In this document: positions 23,901 to 31,063 of the stretch, one piece after another
How positions within the stretch are numbered: position 1 is the stretch's first letter
Layout of the letters: the number at the start of each line of letters is the position of its first letter
Source of the DNA: Bacteroidales bacterium
GTDB lineage: Bacteria; Bacteroidota; Bacteroidia; Bacteroidales; VadinHA17
Assembly (NCBI GenBank): GCA_016936695.1
Contig: JAFGXK010000043.1
Location: 1-31,063, forward strand
Direction of reading: 5' to 3'
DNA: 31,063 bases
Made by a program: the position numbers and the translations under genes
Notes under the pieces: model-generated
What the model saw: only the letters and a program-made list of their open reading frames with translations
What the model was told of the DNA's origin: nothing
The model's database searches: none

Positions 23901-24371
23901 TTACTGTTTCTTTTCGTAGACCATCTTCTCAATAAGGTCACCATATGAAGAATTGGCCGTCGATTCTATAACAAGGGTCTCTCCGTCGAGCTTGTAAACC
24001 TCATTTATTGTTATGTCACCGCCATCACCTATCGTCATCTTTGAAACCACCTTCAGGCTTGTCTTGTCATCCGACCATGCGCAGGTTGACTTCTTTTGCA
24101 TGTCCTGAAATGCCGTATTTGTGCATTCTTTCCCGTCGAGTGTGAGCTTGTCGGTGCTGACGAATGCCTGTCCCTGGAACTCGGAATGCTTTTCAACCGA
24201 CATGTCATTGCCGGTCTGTGCAATGATCACCTCTTTTGGAGCCATTGAGAATTCAGCTCCAAGGGTACTTTTGGTATCATTCAGCTTCCATGCACCGCTG
24301 AAATCGGGTCCCTGTGCAAAAATCGCTGAAGAAAAAATTACAGCGGCAGAAATGAGTAAAAGCTTTTTCAT
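23901..24371 (-). CDS. Small secreted lipocalin-like protein of unknown function
   Basis: From the ATG at 24371 it has 156 residues with a clear signal peptide (MKKLLLISAAVIFSSAIFAQ). The mature part opens with GPDFSGAWKLNDTKSTLG, typical of a small beta-barrel family in Bacteroidota in which the 'F-x-G-x-W' motif near the N-terminus recalls lipocalins. Alternating strands follow, such as KLTLDGKECTN and ITINEVYKLDGETLVIEST. Two cysteines (in GKECTN and KSTCAWSD) could form a disulphide. A start three codons earlier (24380) is possible but MKK fits a signal peptide better. Its 3' end meets a probable paralogue fragment, and tandem-repeat DNA flanks both sides. No function can be assigned. Confidence 0.7.
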   Translation of the reverse strand: MKKLLLISAAVIFSSAIFAQGPDFSGAWKLNDTKSTLGAEFSMAPKEVIIAQTGNDMSVEKHSEFQGQAFVSTDKLTLDGKECTNTAFQDMQKKSTCAWSDDKTSLKVVSKMTIGDGGDITINEVYKLDGETLVIESTANSSYGDLIEKMVYEKKQ

Positions 24372-24462
24372 AATGCGCATTGACTTAAGTTGATAATAAA
24401 AGATACTGATAATATTGGGTTAAATGATTGTATTTATTTTGAAGTTGCTGCTTGCGTTTAAC

Positions 24463-24504
24463 CACGGAGTAACTCGGAGTCAAAAACGGAGTAACACGGA
24501 GTTA
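24463..24504 (+). repeat. Direct repeats of CGGAGTAAC type
   Basis: CACGGAGTAACTCGGAGTCA is followed by AAAACGGAGTAACACGGAGTT. The unit ACGGAGTAACnCGGAGT occurs twice, and CGGAGT four times. Such C-GGAGT arrays are often seen between genes in Bacteroidota. Confidence 0.75.
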
Positions 24505-24524
24505 AAGAAGTTTTATATCGAACG

Positions 24525-24590
24525 TCTCTCAGTCTCTCAGTCTCTCAGTCTCTTCCTCACGCCTCACGCCTCACACCTCACACTTCATGC
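24525..24590 (+). repeat. Tandem arrays: TCTCTCAG (8 bp x3) then CTCACRC (7 bp x5)
   Basis: Three exact TCTCTCAG copies (24525-24548) are followed by CTCACGC, CTCACGC, CTCACAC, CTCACAC and TTCATGC (24556-24590). All bases are pyrimidine-rich on the plus strand. The array ends about 30 bases before the stop codon of the downstream (minus-strand) gene, so it would lie in its 3' untranslated region. No gene is present in 24372-24620. Confidence 0.8.
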
Positions 24591-24620
24591 CTTTCCTCCT
24601 GCCAACTGCCACCTGCCCAA

Positions 24621-25493
24621 CTATTTCTTATACGGCTCGGTGACTCTTTTCAGAAGTGCTATTGTGGCCTTGATGCCCTCATCCTCGCTGAGCTTGTTAC
24701 CCTCGTATTCGACATCGATGTAACCTCTGTAGCCTGAATCGTAAACGATCTTCATCATTCTCTCATAATCGATCTGTGTATCGTTTCCGTTCTCGTCGAA
24801 ATCATGAGTCTTGCCGCTTACCCCCTTTGCATAGGGCATCAGTTCCTGGACTCCCCTGTAACGGTCGTATTCATAGAAGTTGCCAAGGTCCGGAAGTGTT
24901 CCGCAGTTGGGTTTGTTGATGCATTTCATTATTTCGGCAAGCCATTTCCCGTAGGATGAATTGCCCCCATGGTTTTCAACGATCACGTTTATCCCGAAAT
25001 CTTCGGCATAGGCGGCAAGTCTGCCGAGGCCGTCGATTGCTGCTTCCTGCATCTGGCCCATGGTTCCGCGGCCGGCGGCATTTACTCTGATCGAATGACA
25101 ACCAAGGAATTTGGCGGCCTTCACCCATTTGTGGTGGTTTTCAATTGCTTTGTTCCTTGCTGCCAGGGAGGTGTCGGCAAGATTCCCTTCCCCGTCAACC
25201 ATAATAAGAAGGCTTTTTACACCGTACTTCTCACACTCGCTTTTCAGCTGAGCAAGGTATTCCATATCTTCTGCCTTTCCCTTGAAGAATGTGGAGACAT
25301 ATTCCACTGCATCAAGACCATAGGTCTCCTTTGTAATCCTCGGGAAATCCATGTTGGTGATAGTACCCTTCCTCAGGGTGCGGTTAAGCGACCACTCTGC
25401 AAGGGATATTTTGAAAGCCGGTTCCTGACCATACAGGCTGATGCCGGTTAACAAGGAAACAAGAATTAATGTTAAGATAGATTTGAGTTTCAT
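24621..25493 (-). CDS. Exported sugar phosphate isomerase/epimerase-like TIM-barrel protein
   Basis: Xylose-isomerase-like TIM-barrel (AP_endonuc_2) family. From the ATG at 25493 the protein has 290 residues and a signal peptide (MKLKSILTLILVSLLTGISLYGQ), so it acts in the periplasm. The preceding 11 codons are A+T-rich and not needed. Likely metal-binding acidic residues are in GLDAVEYVSTFF (first Glu), NVIVENHGGNSS (second Glu), GTLPDLGNFYEYD (Asp) and GYIDVEYEGN (last Glu), with a His in GKTHDFDENG. Homologues are annotated as sugar isomerases or epimerases. No substrate can be given. It is next to a GH28 lipoprotein in the same orientation, which suggests carbohydrate breakdown, but the 136-bp gap and its own promoter-like sequence imply separate transcription. 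Confidence 0.85.
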   Translation of the reverse strand: MKLKSILTLILVSLLTGISLYGQEPAFKISLAEWSLNRTLRKGTITNMDFPRITKETYGLDAVEYVSTFFKGKAEDMEYLAQLKSECEKYGVKSLLIMVDGEGNLADTSLAARNKAIENHHKWVKAAKFLGCHSIRVNAAGRGTMGQMQEAAIDGLGRLAAYAEDFGINVIVENHGGNSSYGKWLAEIMKCINKPNCGTLPDLGNFYEYDRYRGVQELMPYAKGVSGKTHDFDENGNDTQIDYERMMKIVYDSGYRGYIDVEYEGNKLSEDEGIKATIALLKRVTEPYKK

Positions 25494-25523
25494 ATTAATG
25501 GATTTAGGGTTTAGTATATATGC

Positions 25524-25556
25524 CAAATTTAAACAAAAGAGTCAAACATCCTTCAA
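25524..25556 (-). promoter_or_regulatory. Probable promoter of the TIM-barrel gene
   Basis: Minus strand: TTG (25554-25556), 22-base spacer, TAAATTTG (25524-25531), an exact match at -7. It overlaps the longer reading frame and therefore argues for the ATG at 25493. The direct repeat AAGAGTCAAA is found twice (about 25537-25546 and 25555-25564). Confidence 0.45.
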
Positions 25557-25629
25557 GAGTCAAAAAATAAAAATGCAGGATTGCCCGATGGCAGGCCCTC
25601 AACAGCTTCGACACTGACAGGAATGACGT

Positions 25630-26976
25630 TTATTCTGCCTTTTTGCCGTTTACAATCACATTATTTACTGTAAAGCCCTGAACTACATCCTTTTTAAAGG
25701 TATCGTTTTCAGCTTCTACCGACAGGTTTTCGAAGGTAAAGGAAGAGAGCCTGTCATTTTCGGTAATCGCCACATCAAAGAATATCCTGCATTTCAGGTC
25801 GATATTCCTCATTGTTATGTAAGAAGAATAAGATATCGGCACATCCTTTCTGCCCTTCAGGTCGAAGAATTGTGTCCATGGTTTTATATAAATAAGGCTG
25901 TGGGCATCACCGGTGATGTTCTCAACTGTAATATACTCGTATTTCTGAGGAGTGTCAGGACGCATTTTGAGCCAGAGCACCCGCATTGCCTGATCAATAT
26001 GACAATCGCGCATCACAATATTCCTGTTATGGATTGATTCACTGCCGCAGGTCAGGGCAGAATGGCAGAAGCCGAAGTTGCACTTCTCGATTATGATGTT
26101 AATGTTTTCGCCGTTGCATTCATCGGTGTCGGCCCATGGTCCTTTCCCGCCTTTCAGGGCTATTGCGTCGTCGTTAACCGACATGTAGCAGCCCCTTACG
26201 TGAACGTTGGTACAGGCATCAACATCGATGGCGTCGGAGCTTGGCGCCTTCACCTTGTCGTGGGGGGAAAAGATATGAAGGTCGAGGATCTTAACATTGC
26301 TGCATTTATAATAATGGCTCGTCCAGAAACCGGTGTTATGCAGGCTGACATCCTGAACCCTTACGTTGTTGCAATCACGGATAAAGACCAGCCTGGGCCT
26401 TGAGACCTCAAGGTTGGTGCACATCGGGTTTTCTATGCGGCGCTGCCAGAAAGCCTGCCAGAATTTGAAGCCGTTCCCGTCGATGGTACCGTTGCCGGCT
26501 ATTGTAAAACCGTCGACTCCGTATGCATTGACAAGCGCAGGGTAATAATCGAGGCATTGTCCTTCCATCCTGGAAGGCATCAGCGGGTAGTCAGCAATAT
26601 CGTCGGAACCCTTTAGTTTGCCTCCCCCGGCAATCCAAAGACTGGTACCTTTCTTAAAAAAGAGTGCCCCCGACATGAAGGTGCCTTCGGGTATCACAAT
26701 TACCCCGCCTCCCTGCTCCGAAGCGCTGTCAATCACTTTCTGGATTGCGGAAGTCTGAATAATAGTGCTGTCGGCAACCACTCCGAAGCCGGTTATCAGG
26801 AATTGCCTTCCCAGATCATCAAGGCTGACCTTTGTTGTATCCCTGAACCATTCGGGCACCGGTGTGCCGTCGGGAAACAGATCCGGGGCAGTTCCTCCCG
26901 AACATCCCGAAAACGAGGATACTGTAATGTAAAGAGCGACAAACCAGGCATTTCTCAACATAATAAGGTTTTTCAT
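25630..26976 (-). CDS. Glycoside hydrolase family 28 lipoprotein (polygalacturonase-like)
   Basis: Right-handed beta-helix glycosidase that would cut galacturonan-type or related polymers. From the ATG at 26976 it has 448 residues, with a lipobox in SSFSGCSGG that makes it a lipoprotein. Motifs of the GH28 core are SSDAIDVDACTNV (~250, in the place of the usual NTD), VNDDAIALKGGKGP (the DD pair, ~275), CHSALTCGSES (in place of GHG, ~310) and VLWLKMRPD (in place of RIK). The acidic pair is intact, while the His and Arg-Lys motifs are variants. Repeated N-V/I-x-I/V strands (ITMRNIDLKCR, FTFENLSVEAEN) mark the helix coils. No type IX sorting domain is present. An in-frame extension to 27042 exists but would precede the signal peptide. 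Confidence 0.87.
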   Translation of the reverse strand: MKNLIMLRNAWFVALYITVSSFSGCSGGTAPDLFPDGTPVPEWFRDTTKVSLDDLGRQFLITGFGVVADSTIIQTSAIQKVIDSASEQGGGVIVIPEGTFMSGALFFKKGTSLWIAGGGKLKGSDDIADYPLMPSRMEGQCLDYYPALVNAYGVDGFTIAGNGTIDGNGFKFWQAFWQRRIENPMCTNLEVSRPRLVFIRDCNNVRVQDVSLHNTGFWTSHYYKCSNVKILDLHIFSPHDKVKAPSSDAIDVDACTNVHVRGCYMSVNDDAIALKGGKGPWADTDECNGENINIIIEKCNFGFCHSALTCGSESIHNRNIVMRDCHIDQAMRVLWLKMRPDTPQKYEYITVENITGDAHSLIYIKPWTQFFDLKGRKDVPISYSSYITMRNIDLKCRIFFDVAITENDRLSSFTFENLSVEAENDTFKKDVVQGFTVNNVIVNGKKAE

Positions 26977-27067
26977 ATTAATAATCATTAAACAGCCCTC
27001 GGCCGACCCAAGAGTCATCCGCAATAAACCTGCAGATTCCATTGAATTTATTCAACTATAAAAGTAT

Positions 27068-27075
27068 CAAATATA
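27068..27075 (-). promoter_or_regulatory. Probable -7 element (TATATTTG) of the GH28 gene
   Basis: An exact TAnnTTTG match about 92 bases before the ATG at 26976. No -33 partner is recognisable. On the other side the 181-bp gap includes a short hairpin GCCCG-n5-CGGGC (27160-27174) of unknown meaning, ahead of the rightward gene. Confidence 0.4.
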
Positions 27076-27223
27076 TCAGAAATAATTCGGGTTAAATTCA
27101 TGGAATCACCTGATGAAATCTGAAAACCATTATTCGGGTTATCTGTTATTATGCTGGCAGCCCGAGCACCGGGCATTACCGGCAACGATTTTTCAGTAAC
27201 TTTACCCCGAGTGTAATCCTTCT

Positions 27224-27919
27224 ATGACGAGACCTTCACCATACCACCCTGTAATACTTTTTTTCCTTGTTTTCCTTCCGTACAGCCTGTCGGGAAACAC
27301 CGACACTTTACTGAAGCAGAACAATCCGGGCAGGGATGTCCTGCTCAACGGGAGGATATGGTGGAACAAGCATGCAAAGGTTACAGGTGATCCTTTTTTC
27401 ATTTCAGACTCATATCTGAAGGGTTCGGTGACTTTCAACGGTCAGAGCTTCGGCAATCTCTACCTTAAATATGACATCTGCAGCGACGAGCTGGTTTACA
27501 AGCCAGAATCTCACCCTGTGATCCTGCTCAATAAGGAAATGACAGACAGTTTTAAGATAACCTATGGCTTCCGCGATTACATCTTTTTCAACACAGGCAG
27601 CACTCCGGAAAGCGGGCCGGCAGGATATATAAATATGTTATATAAAGGCCCGACCTCACTTCTGGTGAAATATGCAAAGAAAATCCAGCCTCTGGCAGAT
27701 CAGGGTATTTATGACCTGTTTCATCAGGAGCATAAAATCTTCATCAGGAAGGATACGACCATTATCCCCGTCACCGGCAGGAAACACCTGATGAGTATTC
27801 TGGGAGACAAAAAGAAAGAGGTAAGGGAATACAGGAAACAGAATCGCCACCGGATTAGTCTGAAAGAACCCGACTCGCTGGTACCGGTTCTTGAATTCTA
27901 TGACTCTTTATCCAGATAG
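27224..27919 (+). CDS. Exported protein of unknown function upstream of a TonB-dependent receptor
   Basis: 231 residues with a signal peptide (MTRPSPYHPVILFFLVFLPYSLSG). The mature part is predicted beta-rich: GRIWWNKHAKVTGDPFF, then GSVTFNGQSFGNLYLKYDIC and a block with a conserved GYINMLYKGPTSLLVKYAKK. It ends with a charged, helix-prone part (LGDKKKEVREYRKQNR) and VLEFYDSL. I have no established name for it. Sequences of this general plan (trailing strand pairs, then a D-K-K-x-x-x-x-Y-x-K-x-N helix) are common in Bacteroidota, often next to receptors. It lies 12 bases before the receptor gene, so cotranscription is near certain, and a periplasmic or outer-membrane partner role is a reasonable guess. 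Confidence 0.7.
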   Translation: MTRPSPYHPVILFFLVFLPYSLSGNTDTLLKQNNPGRDVLLNGRIWWNKHAKVTGDPFFISDSYLKGSVTFNGQSFGNLYLKYDICSDELVYKPESHPVILLNKEMTDSFKITYGFRDYIFFNTGSTPESGPAGYINMLYKGPTSLLVKYAKKIQPLADQGIYDLFHQEHKIFIRKDTTIIPVTGRKHLMSILGDKKKEVREYRKQNRHRISLKEPDSLVPVLEFYDSLSR

Positions 27920-27931
27920 CCGTTTAAGCAA

Positions 27932-30664
27932 ATGAGGATAAAAATATTAACCGGAATCCTTCTGATATTATTATCTCCTGCGGTATTTTCACAGGAGGGA
28001 TATACTGTCGACTGGGACTATTCAGGCCAGACGCTCGAGGGTTTTATCAGGCAGGCTGAATCGCGGCATCCGGTTAAATTCTTCTATCTGGAGGATTGGA
28101 TCGAAGCTTTTGTCATGGGGGTTTACCCCGGAAAAACAACCCTTGACGGGATACTCGACACTCTTTTCAGCGGAAAAAACATCTATCACTATGAACGTCC
28201 CGGAGGAAACATAATCTTTACCGGGGATTACGCAGTCAGGCTTCCCGGGCGAAATGGTTCAGGGGATGGGACCTTTGTTCCCGGTATTGTTGATCAGCAG
28301 AATGGCGGAGTAAGCATTTCAACAGGGAATCTTGTAGTCAATATAGGCAATCCGGCAGCAGCAAAGCTGCCGGGGAACGTCACTCTGTCGGGCTGGATAA
28401 CCAGCCGCGACACGAAGGAAAATGTTGCCGGTGTAACCGTTCAGGTTCCGGCTCTGACGGCAGGGACCATTTCAAACGCCTATGGTTTTTACTCTATCTC
28501 AATACCAAGAGGAAGGCACTCCGTGAAATTCACTTTTATAGGAATGAAAGAAAGTGTAGTCGATCTCATCCTTTATGACAGCGGCGAGCTTAACATCGAC
28601 ATGACCAGTGTTCTCATACCATTGAAAGAGGCAGTGATCACGGCAGAAAAGGACATCACCCTTCAGCGGACAGGCAGCGGAGTTGAAAAGATAAGCGTTG
28701 CCTCATTCAGGTTAATGCCCTCTGCCATGGGCGAATCGGACATCACGAAAAGTCTGTTGCTTCTGCCCGGAGTCCATACTGTCGGCGAGGGATCGGCCGG
28801 ATTTAATGTAAGAGGCGGATCGGCCGACCAGAACCTGGTTCTTCTTTACGGAGCTCCTCTTTATAACACATCTCATTTCTTTGGTTTTTTCTCAGCCGTC
28901 AATCCCGACGTCATCAGGGACATAACCCTTTACAAGGGGAGCATTCCGGCAAGGTATGGCGGCAGGCTTGCATCCGTACTGGAGATATCGCCCAGGGATG
29001 GAGACCGCAGCGAGTTTTCGGGAAGTGCCGGTATAAGTCCCGTGACTGCTCATTTTACAGCAGAAGGACCTATTATTAAAGACACCATGTTCTATATGAT
29101 CACCGGCAGGCGGACCTATTCAAACTGGATACTGAAGCTTCTTGAGGATCCGTCGCTCAGTAACAGCAGGGCCATGTTCTACGACCTCAACGGAAGGCTC
29201 ACCTGGGACTTTGGAAGGAAAAACAAGATCGATGTGTCGGGATATTTCAGCAATGACGCGTTCAGACTGAACTCCGACACTACCTACACTTACATTAACA
29301 GCATTGCATCATTACGCTGGCGTCACTACTTCAACAGCCGCTTCTTCTCGTCCCTGACTCTCAGCAACAGTAATTACAACTATGACATTTCGAGCCTCAG
29401 GGTGCCGGAGGAATCATTTTCACTTCATCACAGGATAAACACCACCGGGATTAAAGCCGAATTCAACTGGTTCAGGGGCAGGAACGAGATCAACTTCGGA
29501 GCCGATCTGAACAGGCACAGTGTTATTCCGGGCGACTATCTGCCGGCCGATGACGCATCGCTGGTTATCCCCAACTCTATACAAAGGCAAAAGGCATTGG
29601 AAACTGCTGTCTGGCTCGAAGACAATTTCACCGTTACCGGTTTTCTTTCGGTAAGCGGCGGCATCCGACTCGGTACCTTTCATGCATTTGGCCCTCAGAC
29701 AGTCATCACCTACAGCCAGGGCTTCCCGAGGAATATTGCATCAGTCACCGATACGCTGAATTTTACCGGGAATAAGATCTACAGGAACTATGCAAAGCCC
29801 GAGTTCCGGCTTTCGGCTAACTTAAGAACCGGAACCAGAAGTTCTTTTAAACTCAGCTATAATCACACCAACCAGTATCTTCATCTGCTTACAAACACAA
29901 TCGCGATATCTCCCACCGACACCTGGAAGCTGAGCGACTATCACCTGGAGCCTCAGTCGGCCGATCAGTTCGCGGCCGGATTTTATAAGATGCTCAGCAA
30001 AAACAGGGTAGAGGCTTCTGCGGAAATCTATTACAAAAAGATCAATAACATGATCGATTTCAAGGGCGGCACCGATCTTGTAATGAACGAGTATCTCGAA
30101 AGGGACCTTGTAAATGTAAGAGGCAAAGCTTACGGGATTGAATTTCTGGTCAGGAAACCGGAAGGGAGAGCTAGGTGGAGTGTAGGGTACACCTGGTCGA
30201 AGATCCTGTTAAGGAATCTTACAGGCTTCGAGGAGGAACTGATCAACTCAGGCAACTGGTTCCCTGCCAGCTTCGACCGTCCTCACGATCTTGTTTTAAC
30301 GCTGAACTACATCTACTCCAGACGTGTCAGCCTATCTGCAAACTACAATTACAGCTCCGGAAGGCCTGTTACATATCCCGTTTCAACTTATTCAATCGGC
30401 GATGTGGTACTGATGCATTATTCGGAAAGGAACAAATACCGGTTGCCTTATTATTCCAGGCTCGACCTTTCTGTAAGAATAAGCGGCGACCTGAGGCTGA
30501 AGAAACTGGCTAATCCCTACTGGGTTTTTTCAATCTATAATATAACGGGAAGAAAGAACGTGTATTCCGTCTTTTTCAAAAACGAAGGAGGTATGGTGAA
30601 AGGCTACTACCTGTCGGTTTTCGGCAGGCCGATACCGTCGCTTTCGTTGAATTTTGACTTTTAA
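27932..30664 (+). CDS. TonB-dependent receptor with STN-like and carboxypeptidase-regulatory-like domains
   Basis: Outer-membrane receptor for energised uptake of an unknown ligand. The 910 residues begin with a signal peptide (MRIKILTGILLILLSPAVFSQ). An STN-like domain follows (~25-95, TLEGFIRQAESRHPVKFFY and GILDTLFSGKNI). Residues ~153-235 form a carboxypeptidase-regulatory-like domain (GWITSRDTKENVAGVTVQV, ISNAYGFYSISIPRG). The plug is at ~255-360 (DITKSLLLLPGVHTVGEGSA, VRGGSADQNLVLLYGAPL, ITLYKGSIPARYGGRLASV). The remaining ~550 residues form the barrel, ending in the aromatic sorting signal LSLNFDF. It shares an operon with the unknown exported protein before it and the DUF4249 lipoprotein after it. 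An STN domain usually signals to a FecR anti-sigma factor, but none lies in this window. Confidence 0.92.
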   Translation: MRIKILTGILLILLSPAVFSQEGYTVDWDYSGQTLEGFIRQAESRHPVKFFYLEDWIEAFVMGVYPGKTTLDGILDTLFSGKNIYHYERPGGNIIFTGDYAVRLPGRNGSGDGTFVPGIVDQQNGGVSISTGNLVVNIGNPAAAKLPGNVTLSGWITSRDTKENVAGVTVQVPALTAGTISNAYGFYSISIPRGRHSVKFTFIGMKESVVDLILYDSGELNIDMTSVLIPLKEAVITAEKDITLQRTGSGVEKISVASFRLMPSAMGESDITKSLLLLPGVHTVGEGSAGFNVRGGSADQNLVLLYGAPLYNTSHFFGFFSAVNPDVIRDITLYKGSIPARYGGRLASVLEISPRDGDRSEFSGSAGISPVTAHFTAEGPIIKDTMFYMITGRRTYSNWILKLLEDPSLSNSRAMFYDLNGRLTWDFGRKNKIDVSGYFSNDAFRLNSDTTYTYINSIASLRWRHYFNSRFFSSLTLSNSNYNYDISSLRVPEESFSLHHRINTTGIKAEFNWFRGRNEINFGADLNRHSVIPGDYLPADDASLVIPNSIQRQKALETAVWLEDNFTVTGFLSVSGGIRLGTFHAFGPQTVITYSQGFPRNIASVTDTLNFTGNKIYRNYAKPEFRLSANLRTGTRSSFKLSYNHTNQYLHLLTNTIAISPTDTWKLSDYHLEPQSADQFAAGFYKMLSKNRVEASAEIYYKKINNMIDFKGGTDLVMNEYLERDLVNVRGKAYGIEFLVRKPEGRARWSVGYTWSKILLRNLTGFEEELINSGNWFPASFDRPHDLVLTLNYIYSRRVSLSANYNYSSGRPVTYPVSTYSIGDVVLMHYSERNKYRLPYYSRLDLSVRISGDLRLKKLANPYWVFSIYNITGRKNVYSVFFKNEGGMVKGYYLSVFGRPIPSLSLNFDF

Positions 30665-30670
30665 TGTGAT

Positions 30671-31063
30671 ATGAAAAGGCTTACCCATATATTGTTTGCA
30701 TTTCTGCTTTCGGCCATCACCGGATGCACCATGGAATTCGACCCCGATCCGGAGGTGACCGGTGAGACTCTTGTTGTGGAGGGCATGATCACCGACCAGG
30801 ACAGGGTGAACAGGATAAGGCTTGCCAGATCCCAGCCCATCGGTGAAATTCTCAATAAAAAGGTTGCTGTTACCGGGGCTGTTGTGACAATAACCGATGA
30901 TGACGGGACTGTTTCCACACTGACCGAATCGCCCCCCGGAACCTATTGCACCGATTCGGTTCTGTTCAGGGGACGTGTGGGTGCTTCCTATTCGCTCAGG
31001 GTAATCCTCGGTGGCAGGGAATATGAGACCGATTTCATGGAAATGAAACCCGTTCCGCCAATC
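30671..31063 (+). CDS. DUF4249 family lipoprotein (3' end cut by window)
   Basis: The ATG at 30671, seven bases after the receptor stop, opens a frame that runs off the window (131 residues visible). A lipoprotein signal with a lipobox in AITGCTMEF places it in the membrane after secretion. The mature N-terminus has the DUF4249 hallmarks: ETLVVEGMITDQDRVNRIRL, VAVTGAVVTITDDDGTVSTL, PGTYCTDSVLFRGRVGASYS and YETDFMEMKPVPPI. DUF4249 lipoproteins are typically encoded directly after TonB-dependent receptors of this kind and are taken to be their surface partners, comparable to SusD in SusC/D pairs. The exact ligand is unknown. Confidence 0.9.
   Translation, partial: MKRLTHILFAFLLSAITGCTMEFDPDPEVTGETLVVEGMITDQDRVNRIRLARSQPIGEILNKKVAVTGAVVTITDDDGTVSTLTESPPGTYCTDSVLFRGRVGASYSLRVILGGREYETDFMEMKPVPPI

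Noticed and set aside
24969..25451. 160-codon plus-strand frame opposite the TIM-barrel gene
   Set aside because: It is antisense, and the TIM-barrel protein on the other strand has signal peptide and metal-site motifs.
27160..27174. Terminator or operator at the GCCCG/CGGGC hairpin upstream of the exported protein gene
   Set aside because: Only five base pairs with no T tract, and no known binding-site pattern. Noted as an unexplained small hairpin.

Overview
The window reads as a chromosomal segment of a Bacteroidota bacterium, most likely of the Bacteroidales/Marinilabiliales type. Support comes from several independent signs: promoters of the TTTG-N19-TAnnTTTG class, a porQ-cmk-ispH cluster (PorQ is a type IX secretion component restricted to this phylum), a TonB-dependent receptor with an N-terminal carboxypeptidase-regulatory-like domain followed by a DUF4249 lipoprotein, a ResB-CcsA fusion protein, and mostly Shine-Dalgarno-poor start sites. 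No plasmid, phage or CRISPR signature is visible.

Layout. Positions 1-2710 (minus strand) hold a GNAT-like acetyltransferase cut by the window edge and a polysaccharide flippase. A tRNA-His follows on the plus strand, ending in a terminator shared with the next gene. Positions 2934-12259 (minus) form a respiratory and lipid-oxidation block: the 1029-aa cytochrome c biogenesis protein CcsBA, an acyl-CoA dehydrogenase, a membrane FeS protein of the ETF:menaquinone oxidoreductase type, a small GxxExxY gene, then EtfA and EtfB. The order of transcription is etfB-etfA-(GxxExxY insertion)-FeS oxidoreductase-acyl-CoA dehydrogenase, a complete route from acyl-CoA to menaquinone. The GxxExxY gene sits inside a 0.47-kb cassette with matching terminal inverted repeats that appears to have split the etf operon.

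After a 578-bp intergenic stretch holding a G/C-tract inverted repeat, positions 12838-17373 (plus) carry an EamA transporter, porQ, cmk, ispH and a cation-diffusion-facilitator transporter. A copper P-type ATPase converges on it (minus). Then comes a minus-strand three-gene unit: NEW3-domain membrane-anchored protein, ABC ATPase, ABC permease. This unit stands out because its first two genes have near-perfect Shine-Dalgarno sequences, which almost no other gene here has.

Positions 23093-24620 hold yqeY, a small secreted protein, a probable decayed fragment of a paralogue of it, and several short tandem-repeat arrays with 7- or 8-bp periods. The right end holds a periplasmic sugar-isomerase-like TIM-barrel protein, a GH28 lipoprotein (minus strand), and a plus-strand trio of unknown exported protein, TonB-dependent receptor with an STN-like N-terminus, and DUF4249 lipoprotein running off the window.

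Nothing here can be declared a wholly new system from sequence alone. The best candidates for a second look are the GxxExxY inverted-repeat cassette, the NEW3/ABC unit with its unusual ribosome-binding sites, the exported-protein/TonB-receptor/DUF4249 trio, and the paired tandem-repeat regions around the small secreted protein.
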